Of a stretch of 36,428 nt of DNA, positions 24,834 through 31,827 are shown piece by piece. Under the pieces are notes generated by a model. The model saw only the letters and a list, made by a program, of their open reading frames with translations, ran no database searches and had not been told where the DNA came from. The position numbers were made by a program, and so were the translations under genes. The DNA is from a virus. Each line of letters begins with the position of its first letter. Position 1 is the first letter of the stretch. The stretch lies in IMG/VR virus record IMGVR_UViG_3300005581_000045, positions 1-36,428 of that record. One strand, 5' to 3'.

Positions 24834-25139
24834 ATGGAAATCTTATTAGCGATTGCAGTGGTAGCGGTTATCGGTGCTCTTTTGTATTTTAACAGAAGTT
24901 CCAAGAGTCTTGATGTAAACAATGACGGTAAGGTAGACGTTTCTGATGCAAAGACTGCTGTTCAGAATGCGGTAGAGGGTGTCAAAACTGTCGCTGACAT
25001 AAACAAGGACGGAGTGGTAGATTCTGCTGACGCTGCTGTGGTTGTGGAACAGGCTAAAACAGCAGTGAAGAAGGCAGCTACAAAAACTAAAACTGCTGTT
25101 AAGAAAGCAACAGGTCGCGGTGGTAAGCCACAGGCATAG
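24834..25139 (+). CDS. Membrane-anchored protein with two dockerin/EF-hand calcium loops and basic tail
   Basis: A 101-residue protein: hydrophobic segment 2-19 (EILLAIAVVAVIGALLYF), then two 12-residue calcium loops DVNNDGKVDVSD (27-38) and DINKDGVVDSAD (55-66) with Asp/Asn at loop positions 1, 3, 5, 9 and 12, spaced 28 residues like a dockerin pair, then an Ala/Lys-rich histone-H1-like tail (AKTAVKKAATKTKTAVKKAT) ending GRGGKPQA. AAGGAGAA precedes the ATG. The last 41 nt overlap the convergent uvdE gene. Dockerins bind cohesins in cellulosomes; here the partner is unknown. Topology (loops outside or inside) cannot be fixed from sequence alone. Confidence 0.8.
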   Translation: MEILLAIAVVAVIGALLYFNRSSKSLDVNNDGKVDVSDAKTAVQNAVEGVKTVADINKDGVVDSADAAVVVEQAKTAVKKAATKTKTAVKKATGRGGKPQA

Positions 25140-26160
25140 TAGTAATTTTTTTGGCCTGTTCGTAGAGTGCGAAGCTGGCTAGATTTTTGGCCTTGCTTTC
25201 GCACATGATATCGAATTGGTCTCTGAAGGTCAACGCCCACTCATTGACCGCAGTGTTCCAATAGAATTCACTGTGTGCCCGCAGTTTGGCTTTCTTGTAG
25301 CCTGCTTCTAAGAGGGTCGGAAGATCGGGGCGGTGGTGTCCGGGATGAGCAATAAGGCAGTCTTCCCGTGATACACTATAATGTATGACAGGGCGCACAC
25401 CACGCCAACTATCAATAATCCCTTTAACACGGTTGTCAGTGCTTTCAATATATTCTCCAGTTTTAATCCAATGGTGATGTATGTCTAAGACCAATGCACA
25501 GTCCTTGACCAGTTCAAGGCTGTGTTCGATGCCCCAGGTCATTTCATCGTTTTCTATGGTAAGACAATTGCGAGCCTCGGGAGTCATCCGTGCCAAAGCA
25601 CTACGGATACCGGCTGGGCCTTGTCGGCCAGCGATATGCACATTGATCTTAAAGTCTTGAAACGTTTTACCAAACCCCATCCAGCGAGCCATGTCCACAT
25701 GATATTCAAACTCCTCTATACTACGATCAACAATATCGGGATTATCAGATGCCAGCACAGTAAACTGGCCAGGGTGAAAACTGAGACGAACACCACGATC
25801 TCTAGCAATACGCCCCACCTCAGCAAAATGCTGTTGGGCATATGCGACCACATGGCCTTGACGCCAAAACCAGCTGTAATTACGCTCAGTATAAACAGGC
25901 AGCACATCACTGCCAATACGCACCATGCGAAGTTCGTCATCTAAGGTACCTACTCTTTCTACAAGTTTGCGAACTGATTCAATGTTTCTTACCATGAGAT
26001 CCCATAGTCTCTGTTCTGCTACATCAGCAGTCTGACGTTTAAGCCATGCCACGGTAGTCGACCCTGTATTGAGATCACGGTCTCGAGCATTGATTTTCAT
26101 TCCGTCAACTTCGGAAGGATCGTTGATCCATTTGCAGGCAAAGCCTATACGTTTAGTCAT
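25099..26160 (-). CDS. uvsE: UV damage endonuclease (UvdE/UvsE family)
   Basis: A 353-residue TIM-barrel nuclease. Motifs: RIGFACKWI N-terminus, RIGSDVLPV (81-89), RLSFHPGQFTVLASDNPDIV (125-144, metal His129), INVHIAGRQG (172-181, His175), LTIENDE (200-206, metal Glu203) and VLDIHHHW (224-231). Nicks DNA 5' to UV photoproducts and starts alternative excision repair, useful to a phage in sunlit water. Full length for the family. The ATG (26160) lies 6 nt after a TATACT box, so the message is probably leaderless. Its 3' end overlaps the convergent plus-strand gene by 41 nt. Confidence 0.93.
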   Translation of the reverse strand: MTKRIGFACKWINDPSEVDGMKINARDRDLNTGSTTVAWLKRQTADVAEQRLWDLMVRNIESVRKLVERVGTLDDELRMVRIGSDVLPVYTERNYSWFWRQGHVVAYAQQHFAEVGRIARDRGVRLSFHPGQFTVLASDNPDIVDRSIEEFEYHVDMARWMGFGKTFQDFKINVHIAGRQGPAGIRSALARMTPEARNCLTIENDEMTWGIEHSLELVKDCALVLDIHHHWIKTGEYIESTDNRVKGIIDSWRGVRPVIHYSVSREDCLIAHPGHHRPDLPTLLEAGYKKAKLRAHSEFYWNTAVNEWALTFRDQFDIMCESKAKNLASFALYEQAKKITTMPVAYHRDLLLS

Positions 26161-26166
26161 ACTACG

Positions 26167-26195
26167 AGTATAACATCATCACTGCCAGTTGTCAA
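26167..26195 (-). promoter_or_regulatory. Sigma70-type promoter of uvdE
   Basis: Minus-strand TTGACA (26190-26195), 17-nt spacer, TATACT (26167-26172), ending 6 nt before ATG 26160. The -35 box is built from the last codons of the glycosyltransferase gene. Confidence 0.75.
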
Positions 26196-26979
26196 CAACA
26201 AACTTATCCTGAACCGCACAGGGATTTGGATCACCGTGGAACACCGCCACTGAGCATTCTGGATCGGGTCTAACATCATTGCGAACGGTGGCGAATGTGC
26301 GTTTGCCGTTGTTCATTGTGAGTTCACTGCGATTGCGGATTTCCCATTTATAACTCATGATCCATTCTTTAGGCCAAAATTTTATCGCACCTTGGCACAA
26401 CTTCCAAATCCAATCCTGATCTCCCTGCAGTCGTTGTGCATCTCTGGGATTGTTTTGGAATTGACTCCAGATATGACTCTGTGTGCCATGATCCCAAGCC
26501 ATCACAGAGCTGTTTAGATATCGCCATGATGCATAGAATTTTCTGTTGAAATCATGTATGCCTATGAATTGTCCGGGACAATATACCGTGAGTTTGTCTA
26601 TGTTGGCATGGATGACTACATCTAAATCAAAATATAATATTCGGCCTTTCAAGGGTAGATTGGGATCAAACATATGTACCTTGTGCCACCATCCTCGAGG
26701 ATAGTTGGCATTGGGTTGGACGATGCTGCGAACACCTTGTATAGGATGTTGATCATCAGTGAGACACACCAGTTCATAAGGCACAGTAATATGCCTTGCT
26801 ATCATGTTGCGTAGTCTTTCTACGTATTCACGACTGTACTTATTACCAAACCTCACACACAGGATAGTGATCTTGGTATTGGGATCGAGATTGGCCACTA
26901 TGGCTGCATATTGATGTGCGGCTTTAGAGGCTTTGGCCTCTCGTTTAATCCTTTTACGTTCTTGTTTTGACAATTCCAT
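26179..26979 (-). CDS. Glycosyltransferase (GT-A type, DxD motif)
   Basis: A 266-residue cytosolic protein. ITILCVRFGNKYSREYVERL (37-56) and PYELVCLTDD (67-76) form the nucleotide-binding Rossmann part, ILYFDLDVVI (114-123) carries the DxD metal/sugar-nucleotide motif, and FHGDPNP (247-253) is the usual C-terminal His-containing motif of GT8-like enzymes. The 20 N-terminal residues are Lys/Arg-rich. It overlaps kdsA by 26 nt and is translated with it, so it probably transfers a sugar to LPS, DNA bases or a virion protein; sugar and acceptor unknown. Confidence 0.85.
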   Translation of the reverse strand: MELSKQERKRIKREAKASKAAHQYAAIVANLDPNTKITILCVRFGNKYSREYVERLRNMIARHITVPYELVCLTDDQHPIQGVRSIVQPNANYPRGWWHKVHMFDPNLPLKGRILYFDLDVVIHANIDKLTVYCPGQFIGIHDFNRKFYASWRYLNSSVMAWDHGTQSHIWSQFQNNPRDAQRLQGDQDWIWKLCQGAIKFWPKEWIMSYKWEIRNRSELTMNNGKRTFATVRNDVRPDPECSVAVFHGDPNPCAVQDKFVVDNWQ

Positions 26980-27784
26980 CTATGGCAACCAAGTCTTCTA
27001 ATAGCTGTTTTAACTGATTCAATGGAATCATGTTAGGTCCATCTGAGGGAGCTGAATCAGGATCTTCATGTGTTTCTACAAATACACCTGCAACACATCC
27101 TGTGGCTACAGCAGCCCTCGCCAGGTACGGGACCATGGTCCTATCGCCTCCTGACTTCGACCCCAATCCTCCAGGTTGTTGCACACTATGAGTGGCATCA
27201 AAGACCACTGGATAGCCGGTGCTTGCCATAATGGGTAGGCTGCGCATATCCACAACGAGATTATTGTATCCATGAGTGTATCCTCTTTCACATAACATGA
27301 TGCGTTCATTACCAGTTGAGGCAATCTTCGCTGCAACGTTTTTCATATCTTGGGGAGCAAGAAACTGACCTTTTTTAACATTGATAGCACACCCGGTAGC
27401 ACCTGCTGCCAACAACAGATCAGTCTGTCTGCAGAGAAATGCAGGTATTTGTATGACATCTATTCCTGCATCTGAGACCAATTGTGCCTGATAGCTTTCG
27501 TGTATGTCAGTGAGCACAGGTATGCCCAACGAATGTTTGACGCTGTTAAGGATTTTTAAACCATCGTCTATGCCGATGCCGCGTTGGGTACCTAGGCTGG
27601 ATCTATTGGCTTTATCAAAGCTGCTTTTATAGACTAAATCGATATCTAGATCATCGCAGATTTCTTTTATGACACCAGCGGTATGCTCTGCATGTGTTTG
27701 GCTTTCTATCTGGCAAGGACCAGCGATTAGGAATATTTTGTTTTCGTTGCTGGCAACGATCCTGTTTATGGCAAATATACGCAT
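26954..27784 (-). CDS. kdsA: 3-deoxy-8-phosphooctulonate (KDO-8-P) synthase
   Basis: A 276-residue protein (ATG 27784; a TTG at 27799 is less likely). Family motifs: LIAGPCQIES (19-28), VYKSSFDKANRSS (51-63), VLTDIHE, IQIPAFLCRQTDLL, AINVKKGQFLAP, and GYNNLVVDM with FDATHSVQQPGG. Joins arabinose-5-phosphate and phosphoenolpyruvate in the KDO path to lipid A-core. Cys24 in GPCQIES aligns with the metal-binding Cys of the metal-dependent class, not the Asn of the E. coli type, and the other metal ligands (His of THSVQ, Glu of FVETHEDP, Asp of PSDGPN) are there. As a phage gene it is a metabolic gene that could change host LPS or feed a phage glycan. Confidence 0.93.
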   Translation of the reverse strand: MRIFAINRIVASNENKIFLIAGPCQIESQTHAEHTAGVIKEICDDLDIDLVYKSSFDKANRSSLGTQRGIGIDDGLKILNSVKHSLGIPVLTDIHESYQAQLVSDAGIDVIQIPAFLCRQTDLLLAAGATGCAINVKKGQFLAPQDMKNVAAKIASTGNERIMLCERGYTHGYNNLVVDMRSLPIMASTGYPVVFDATHSVQQPGGLGSKSGGDRTMVPYLARAAVATGCVAGVFVETHEDPDSAPSDGPNMIPLNQLKQLLEDLVAIDGIVKTRT

Positions 27785-27792
27785 AAAACTAT

Positions 27793-27984
27793 TTACCAAT
27801 GCCTAATAACGTTGGCAATAATAAACAGGCAGGTGATCACATGGATGATGACCCAAAAAGTTTTTAAGAACAATGCTATCCTTGCTTCGCGTATGGACAA
27901 GATGGGAACATCCGGACGATCTTCGTCTGTCTGTCCCATTAGGTGCCCGGTCGCCCGGGCCCATATACGTTCAAAACTATTCAT
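27793..27984 (-). CDS. Small membrane protein
   Basis: A 63-residue protein with a basic N-terminus (MNSFERIWARATGHLMG), an acidic linker (QTDEDRPDVPI), and one hydrophobic segment at about 39-59 (LFLKTFWVIIHVITCLFIIA). Its ATG directly follows the QueD stop (TGAATG) and its stop lies 8 nt before kdsA, so it is part of that operon. Possibly a membrane anchor or inhibitor in surface-sugar modification; function unknown. Confidence 0.75.
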   Translation of the reverse strand: MNSFERIWARATGHLMGQTDEDRPDVPILSIREARIALFLKTFWVIIHVITCLFIIANVIRHW

Positions 27985-28536
27985 TCAACACTCACGTATA
28001 ATAGGAATGTCGCCTTCGTATGTGGCAGAATTGCCTGCGTGTTCAAATACTTCTACAGATCTGATGCGTACTGTTGGATTCAGCGGATAACGATGGTTTC
28101 CGTTTTTCAACAACCAATCCATCTTGTCATAGCATAATTTAGCAAACATTTCGCAGCCTACTCCCGGAACAACACGTAGATCACAAACACCAGATCTACG
28201 ATATGGTTCTATCTGTACACGTTCTGCGTTACCATCGTGTTCGGCGTTTGAACTCCATCCTGCCATTTCTTTAAAACGATCTAGTAAAGGATCGTCTTCA
28301 GCGATCACAGTGGTGTGATCAAACATGTGATCGGCCCACGCCTTGAAGTCTTTGAGGCCACCAAAGTCCATGCCCCAATTCTTTTCGTCCAGAGTATCAC
28401 ATTCAAAAATCAATCTTATTCCGATTGAGTATCCGTGTAGTAATGAGCAATGGCTGTGTGTGGCACGCCATTGTCTAAAGCAGCAGGACAGGCCTCTGTC
28501 GTTGCCGTAGGTTTTCGTTGAAAGATATTTCGCCAT
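27985..28536 (-). CDS. queD-like: QueD / PTPS-like pterin synthase
   Basis: Start ATG 28536 has AGGAGG 6 nt upstream (a longer start at 28554 would place that site inside the coding part). The 183-residue protein has FRQWRATHSHC with Cys30, LLHGYS (33-37), WGMDFGGLKDFKAW (54-67), MFDHTTVIAEDDP (71-83) and VEVFEHAGNS near the end, matching 6-carboxy-5,6,7,8-tetrahydropterin synthase/6-pyruvoyl-tetrahydropterin synthase, a zinc enzyme acting on dihydroneopterin triphosphate at the head of the queuosine/7-deazaguanine path. The third zinc His of HGH is Tyr here. No QueC, QueE, QueF or FolE is in the window, so its product may feed host enzymes. Confidence 0.85.
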   Translation of the reverse strand: MAKYLSTKTYGNDRGLSCCFRQWRATHSHCSLLHGYSIGIRLIFECDTLDEKNWGMDFGGLKDFKAWADHMFDHTTVIAEDDPLLDRFKEMAGWSSNAEHDGNAERVQIEPYRRSGVCDLRVVPGVGCEMFAKLCYDKMDWLLKNGNHRYPLNPTVRIRSVEVFEHAGNSATYEGDIPIIREC

Positions 28537-28655
28537 CTCTTGCCTCCTATGCATAAAGCGAGTAAGTTTGACGACATGCAGAGTTTATAAAGCGGGATGA
28601 ATGACGTAAAAGTCCGCTGTGCCTGTGTGTATGATTTATTATACTACCAACGTAT
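28537..28655 (-). promoter_or_regulatory. Leader of the queD operon
   Basis: A 119-nt non-coding stretch. From the predicted start near 28631 the leader is about 95 nt and contains a weak AGCGG...CCGCT stem (near 28585-28612) before the AGGAGG. I looked for a preQ1 riboswitch and did not find one. Confidence 0.4.
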
Positions 28656-28666
28656 TTATAACGCAA
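28638..28666 (-). promoter_or_regulatory. Nested sigma70 and late-type promoters of the queD operon
   Basis: Minus strand: TTGCGT (28661-28666), 17-nt spacer, perfect TATAAT (28638-28643). A perfect TATAAATA late core (28653-28660) lies in the spacer and over the stop codon of the upstream gene (TTA TAA ATA). Two modes of use are possible from one site. Confidence 0.55.
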
Positions 28667-29249
28667 CAAATTCCACGTTATTTTTCTGCCATTCTTGAGG
28701 CATCTGCCAATCTCTGTGATTCCTTATAATGAATTTTTGATCGGAATGATGCATGAACACCCGATTGATCTGATAGATCCAATATGAATAATCTATAGCC
28801 TGCGATCCAGACTGTGCATAATTTTTTGTGCCCTTGTAGATATTATTAACAGCAGAGTTGATAGGATATAGATCGAACCCAATAAGTTCTATTTCAGAGT
28901 ATGCTAACTCAGCAGCCAACAACACAGCATACCCCCCACTGCCCCAATGATCGGGGTCGTCCTTTTTGTGTACGCCTTGGTACGGCAGCGCCGGCACAGT
29001 TTTGATATTTTTGTGTTTGCGTATCTTTCTGAAGTAATGAAACCATGAAGGTCTCACATAGATCAACGTGTTTTTGGTCTGAGAATTTTCCACAGCTTCA
29101 TCTGCCATTCGCCGATCACAGCAGATCAAATGATCAACAGTAACGTCTCTGTGAATAGCGTTGCAGCCAATCAGTGTGTCTGCGCTTAATGATTCTATGT
29201 CTATGGCTCTACGGCTTTCGCCATTACCAATAACCACAGCCCGAGACAT
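28656..29249 (-). CDS. Rossmann-like protein (DUF115/sialyltransferase-like), probable sugar-linked function
   Basis: Start ATG 29249 overlaps the fibre stop as TAATG; a longer start at 29276 is unlikely. 197 residues: SRAVVIGNGESRRAIDIESL (2-21), a nucleotide-binding-like GNGES loop, then LIGCNAIHRDVTVDHLICCD, WGSGGYAVLLAAELAYSEIE and LIGFDLY. The pattern GNGES...GCNA....D..., GxGGYAV...A and LxGFDLY resembles the DUF115/MptE-like and phage sialyltransferase-type folds. Adjacent to a fibre gene, it might glycosylate the fibre or produce a surface sugar; that is inference. Stop lies under the queD operon promoter. Confidence 0.65.
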   Translation of the reverse strand: MSRAVVIGNGESRRAIDIESLSADTLIGCNAIHRDVTVDHLICCDRRMADEAVENSQTKNTLIYVRPSWFHYFRKIRKHKNIKTVPALPYQGVHKKDDPDHWGSGGYAVLLAAELAYSEIELIGFDLYPINSAVNNIYKGTKNYAQSGSQAIDYSYWIYQINRVFMHHSDQKFIIRNHRDWQMPQEWQKNNVEFVAL

Positions 29250-30328
29250 TATTCGATTCTTCCGAATCCGCTCCAAAGACCAGGGCTACCTTGATTTACG
29301 CACACCCATCCTACGAATCTACCAGGAGACGGTTGGCTGTTCCATACGATGTCTCCAACAATAAAATGACCAGATGTAGGAGATTCTGTGTCACTGAGAT
29401 GTATTCTGTTATTGAATTTTATAGATCCATTAACATGTAATGCAGTTCTTGGGTCAGGATTATTTACATTTATTCCTAATATTCCTAATACCGTAACTTT
29501 ATTTGCGGGACTACCTAATACGATATTCCCGCCAGATTCGATTGAAATCCTTGCAGTGGCATCAGTGACAATATCAAAGTGGTTGCTGGCATACGTACCT
29601 ATATAGCCACGCACAGAATCTTTGGTACCTATTACTACTTCTACGCCGTCTTCGGCTATACTTAGAGCACTGTTGGGATCTTCTGTGCCCAATCCTAGTC
29701 TATTGGTTTCGCTGCTAAAGACCATGTGTTGGCCCACTCTCATACCACCTTCTACAATCAACCCTTTGAGATGGCCTACTTCTCGCAGACTGCTTTTGAC
29801 AACGGTGGGTCCTAGTTCTCGTTCGTCTATCAGCTTGATGTTGTTGACTGTGATGGTCTTGCCTCGGGCAAAATCTAAATTCTCCGACATAAAGAATCTG
29901 TCAGGATTGCTGGCGAATATAAATTGTTTGGTCTGTCCTCGACCAGCCCATAATAATCCTTTGCCTTCTATGCTGTCTCCGGAAAACGTTATGGGAATAT
30001 CTTTTTCGAATTTGATATCTGCTCGTAGTTCGTCTACTATCAGCACCTTGGTTTTAAGGGTGTTGCTAACGGTTAAATTTTCTATGTGCTCTACTGTGAG
30101 TGTTTTAGCATGCACTCCTTGATCGTCCACAGTCAGCTGTGTGGCTGTTGCAGAATCTTTGATACCTGTGCTGGCAAAGTTTTGCACAGTGCCTCCTTTG
30201 AGGTGATCGCCGGACAATGACCTAAAAGGTATTTTTCTGGCAATTTCCTTGGCATCAGGATGTGCTGTTTGTGCTAGGCCGTTGAGTTCGTCTCCGAGGG
30301 CGGCTAAAATATTATTAAGATTGCTCAT
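29249..30328 (-). CDS. Tail fibre / collar-type structural protein
   Basis: A 359-residue protein with ATG 30328 (MSNLNNILAAL), 8 codons inside a longer in-frame start. Residues about 40-150 are a beta-rich region (FRSLSGDHLKGGTVQNFAST), then LTVEHIENLTVSNTLKTKVL, repeated GLGTEDPNSALSIAEDG and GINVNNPDPRTALHVNGSI strands of fibre shaft type, and a C-terminal RFVGWVCVNQGSPGLWSGFG that resembles the end of phage short tail fibre or collar proteins. A late promoter core lies just upstream (30336-30343). Confidence 0.75.
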   Translation of the reverse strand: MSNLNNILAALGDELNGLAQTAHPDAKEIARKIPFRSLSGDHLKGGTVQNFASTGIKDSATATQLTVDDQGVHAKTLTVEHIENLTVSNTLKTKVLIVDELRADIKFEKDIPITFSGDSIEGKGLLWAGRGQTKQFIFASNPDRFFMSENLDFARGKTITVNNIKLIDERELGPTVVKSSLREVGHLKGLIVEGGMRVGQHMVFSSETNRLGLGTEDPNSALSIAEDGVEVVIGTKDSVRGYIGTYASNHFDIVTDATARISIESGGNIVLGSPANKVTVLGILGINVNNPDPRTALHVNGSIKFNNRIHLSDTESPTSGHFIVGDIVWNSQPSPGRFVGWVCVNQGSPGLWSGFGRIE

Positions 30329-30335
30329 AGTAATA

Positions 30336-30343
30336 TATTTATG
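30336..30343 (-). promoter_or_regulatory. T4-like late promoter of the 29249-30328 fibre gene
   Basis: Minus-strand CATAAATA about 8 nt before ATG 30328, immediately after the terminator at 30353-30376, so early transcription from the gene above stops and late transcription begins here. Confidence 0.5.
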
Positions 30344-30352
30344 CGCCAACAA

Positions 30353-30376
30353 AAAAACAGGCCGAAGCCTGTTTTT
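30353..30376. terminator. Bidirectional intrinsic terminator with UUCG loop
   Basis: Perfect 10-bp stem AAAAACAGGC / GCCTGTTTTT with a CGAA loop on plus, which on the minus strand is C-UUCG-G, a very stable tetraloop; T-runs flank both sides. It closes the 30394-31575 gene and isolates the late fibre gene. Confidence 0.9.
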
Positions 30377-30393
30377 ACTGAGAATTTACTTTG

Positions 30394-31575
30394 TTATTGC
30401 GATCGAACCAAGATAGTATCTTCGTTGATTCTACCATTTAGCTTGATATCCACAGCCTTGATATCGTCTAAGAACTTGCGTAGCTGTACCTTGCTGGCGG
30501 CCTTGAACTCTTTGAACTGTTCTTCTGGCTTGCGCAGTGTTTTTTGCACGGATTTAACAGGATCAAACCCTGTAATACTGGTGCCTTTGACACTGAGCTC
30601 TTGGTACTCAGCTGCCACATACTTGCCTAGTTTGCGGGTTTTTGTATTAAACACCCATAGCTCTTTGGCACCTATAATATCCTGTGGATTCACGCTGACT
30701 AATTTCAGCTTGTCATCCTGCTTGAGATGTTTCATTTTAGCCACTAGTTTAGACTTATCAGTGGGTTTCTTGGCTCTAGGTTTCTTGTTGATTTTGGCTT
30801 CCTGTGCCAGCATGTCGCAGGCAGAGAGAATCTCGCTGTAGAACATAACGATTTTTTTGACCTGTGCTTTGGTCAAATGACTGTAGCCTTCTTTGAGCTG
30901 TTCGCATTTGCCTTCTTGCAGTTCCAAATATTCGTCATACTGTCGCTGATACCAGTTCTTGATGATCCTGGCATGTGCAGCCTTGACCTGCCGACCTCTA
31001 AGCAAATTCAACAGTTTGAATGCCTTGGGATCAAACGCTTCTGGATCTGCTGAAAACAATTCTATAGCATCTTCGATCTCTTCAGTCATTTTAAAAGCAG
31101 CTTCTTGGGTGCGTTCTTGTATGCTAGGTTGGATCACTACAGGTTTTAATTCTGCGCCTGGCTCTTGTTCCTGTTCGTCGTTCTTGCCTTCTTCGATGAT
31201 GTTGGCAATAGCCTTGCTGAGCCATTCTGCTGTGTTACGACCTTCGTTGAAGTCCGCTCTTACCGGAGGCATGCCACGCAATAGGTTGGCGGCAATGGCT
31301 CCGACTGTGATAGAACAGCGATTGTCTTTGGTATCTTTGAACTGTTTGATGGTGTCTTTGGCATAGCCATTCACGCTCATCCAATTTATAACCTTGGGTT
31401 TGAGATCTTTGCCACTGTGTTCTAATCGGTAGTAGCTCATGGCATTACGAAAGTGACGACTGAATTGGTCTGCGGTCATCGTTTCATAGCCGTCCCATTT
31501 CGGGCTTAAATCACGATTGACTTTAGCACGATGCTCAGCCACATGTTTTTTAGAAACGCGAGTACTTGTTGCCAA
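30394..31575 (-). CDS. Conserved phage protein, basic, unknown function
   Basis: A 393-residue soluble protein that starts with TTG at 31575 (AGGAG 7 nt upstream). Segments: YETMTADQFSRHFRNAMSYY (30-49), VINWMSVNGYAKDTIKQFKD, NRCSITVGAIAANLLRGMPP, a helical middle, then a Lys-rich region KINKKPRAKKPTDKSKLVAK and EELWVFNTKTRKLGKYVAAE-like strands. The basic, helical character could fit nucleic-acid binding or a virion role, but I see no catalytic motif. It has its own perfect sigma70 promoter and UUCG terminator, so it is a single-gene early unit. Unknown function. Confidence 0.75.
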   Translation of the reverse strand: MATSTRVSKKHVAEHRAKVNRDLSPKWDGYETMTADQFSRHFRNAMSYYRLEHSGKDLKPKVINWMSVNGYAKDTIKQFKDTKDNRCSITVGAIAANLLRGMPPVRADFNEGRNTAEWLSKAIANIIEEGKNDEQEQEPGAELKPVVIQPSIQERTQEAAFKMTEEIEDAIELFSADPEAFDPKAFKLLNLLRGRQVKAAHARIIKNWYQRQYDEYLELQEGKCEQLKEGYSHLTKAQVKKIVMFYSEILSACDMLAQEAKINKKPRAKKPTDKSKLVAKMKHLKQDDKLKLVSVNPQDIIGAKELWVFNTKTRKLGKYVAAEYQELSVKGTSITGFDPVKSVQKTLRKPEEQFKEFKAASKVQLRKFLDDIKAVDIKLNGRINEDTILVRSQ

Positions 31576-31606
31576 TTTATGCTCCTGTGCAGTAATTAAT
31601 ATAGTT

Positions 31607-31635
31607 ATTATAGCACCAATTTAATATAATGTCAA
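31607..31635 (-). promoter_or_regulatory. Perfect-consensus sigma70 promoter before the 30394-31575 gene
   Basis: Minus-strand TTGACA (31630-31635), 17-nt spacer, TATAAT (31607-31612). The -35 is coded within the final Leu-Thr codons of the upstream gene. Predicted start about 31600, giving a 25-nt leader to TTG 31575. Confidence 0.85.
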
Positions 31636-31818
31636 CCGATCAATTTCAATGGTGTCACCATTGTCCAATTCTTGGAATATGGTCACAGCTTCTATGCCTT
31701 CTAGTTCCAAAGTATTTTTGGCTAATTCTTTGGCTTCTTTCAAACTATTGGTAGTATCTACCAACTCCTGATGCCCGACATCGTCTTCAGACCAGACCTC
31801 ATAAAGTTCCCAGGTCAT
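31621..31818 (-). CDS. Small acidic phage protein, unknown function
   Basis: A 65-residue protein (MTWELYEVWSEDDVGHQELV...) rich in Asp/Glu, no membrane segment, with alternating strand/helix pattern (a small alpha/beta fold like those of many early phage inhibitors). AAGGAGA lies about 13 nt before ATG 31818, in the end of the upstream gene. The last codons double as the -35 of the next promoter. Unrecognised. Confidence 0.65.
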   Translation of the reverse strand: MTWELYEVWSEDDVGHQELVDTTNSLKEAKELAKNTLELEGIEAVTIFQELDNGDTIEIDRLTLY

Positions 31819-31827
31819 AATAAATTA

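Noticed and set aside
27790-27797. GGTAAATA late-type motif before kdsA
   Set aside because: Only 5 nt from the ATG and overlapping the end of the previous gene; too close to act as a promoter with a ribosome site.
28537-28655. preQ1 or other queuosine riboswitch before the QueD-like gene
   Set aside because: No conserved preQ1 core sequence; only a weak stem could be drawn.
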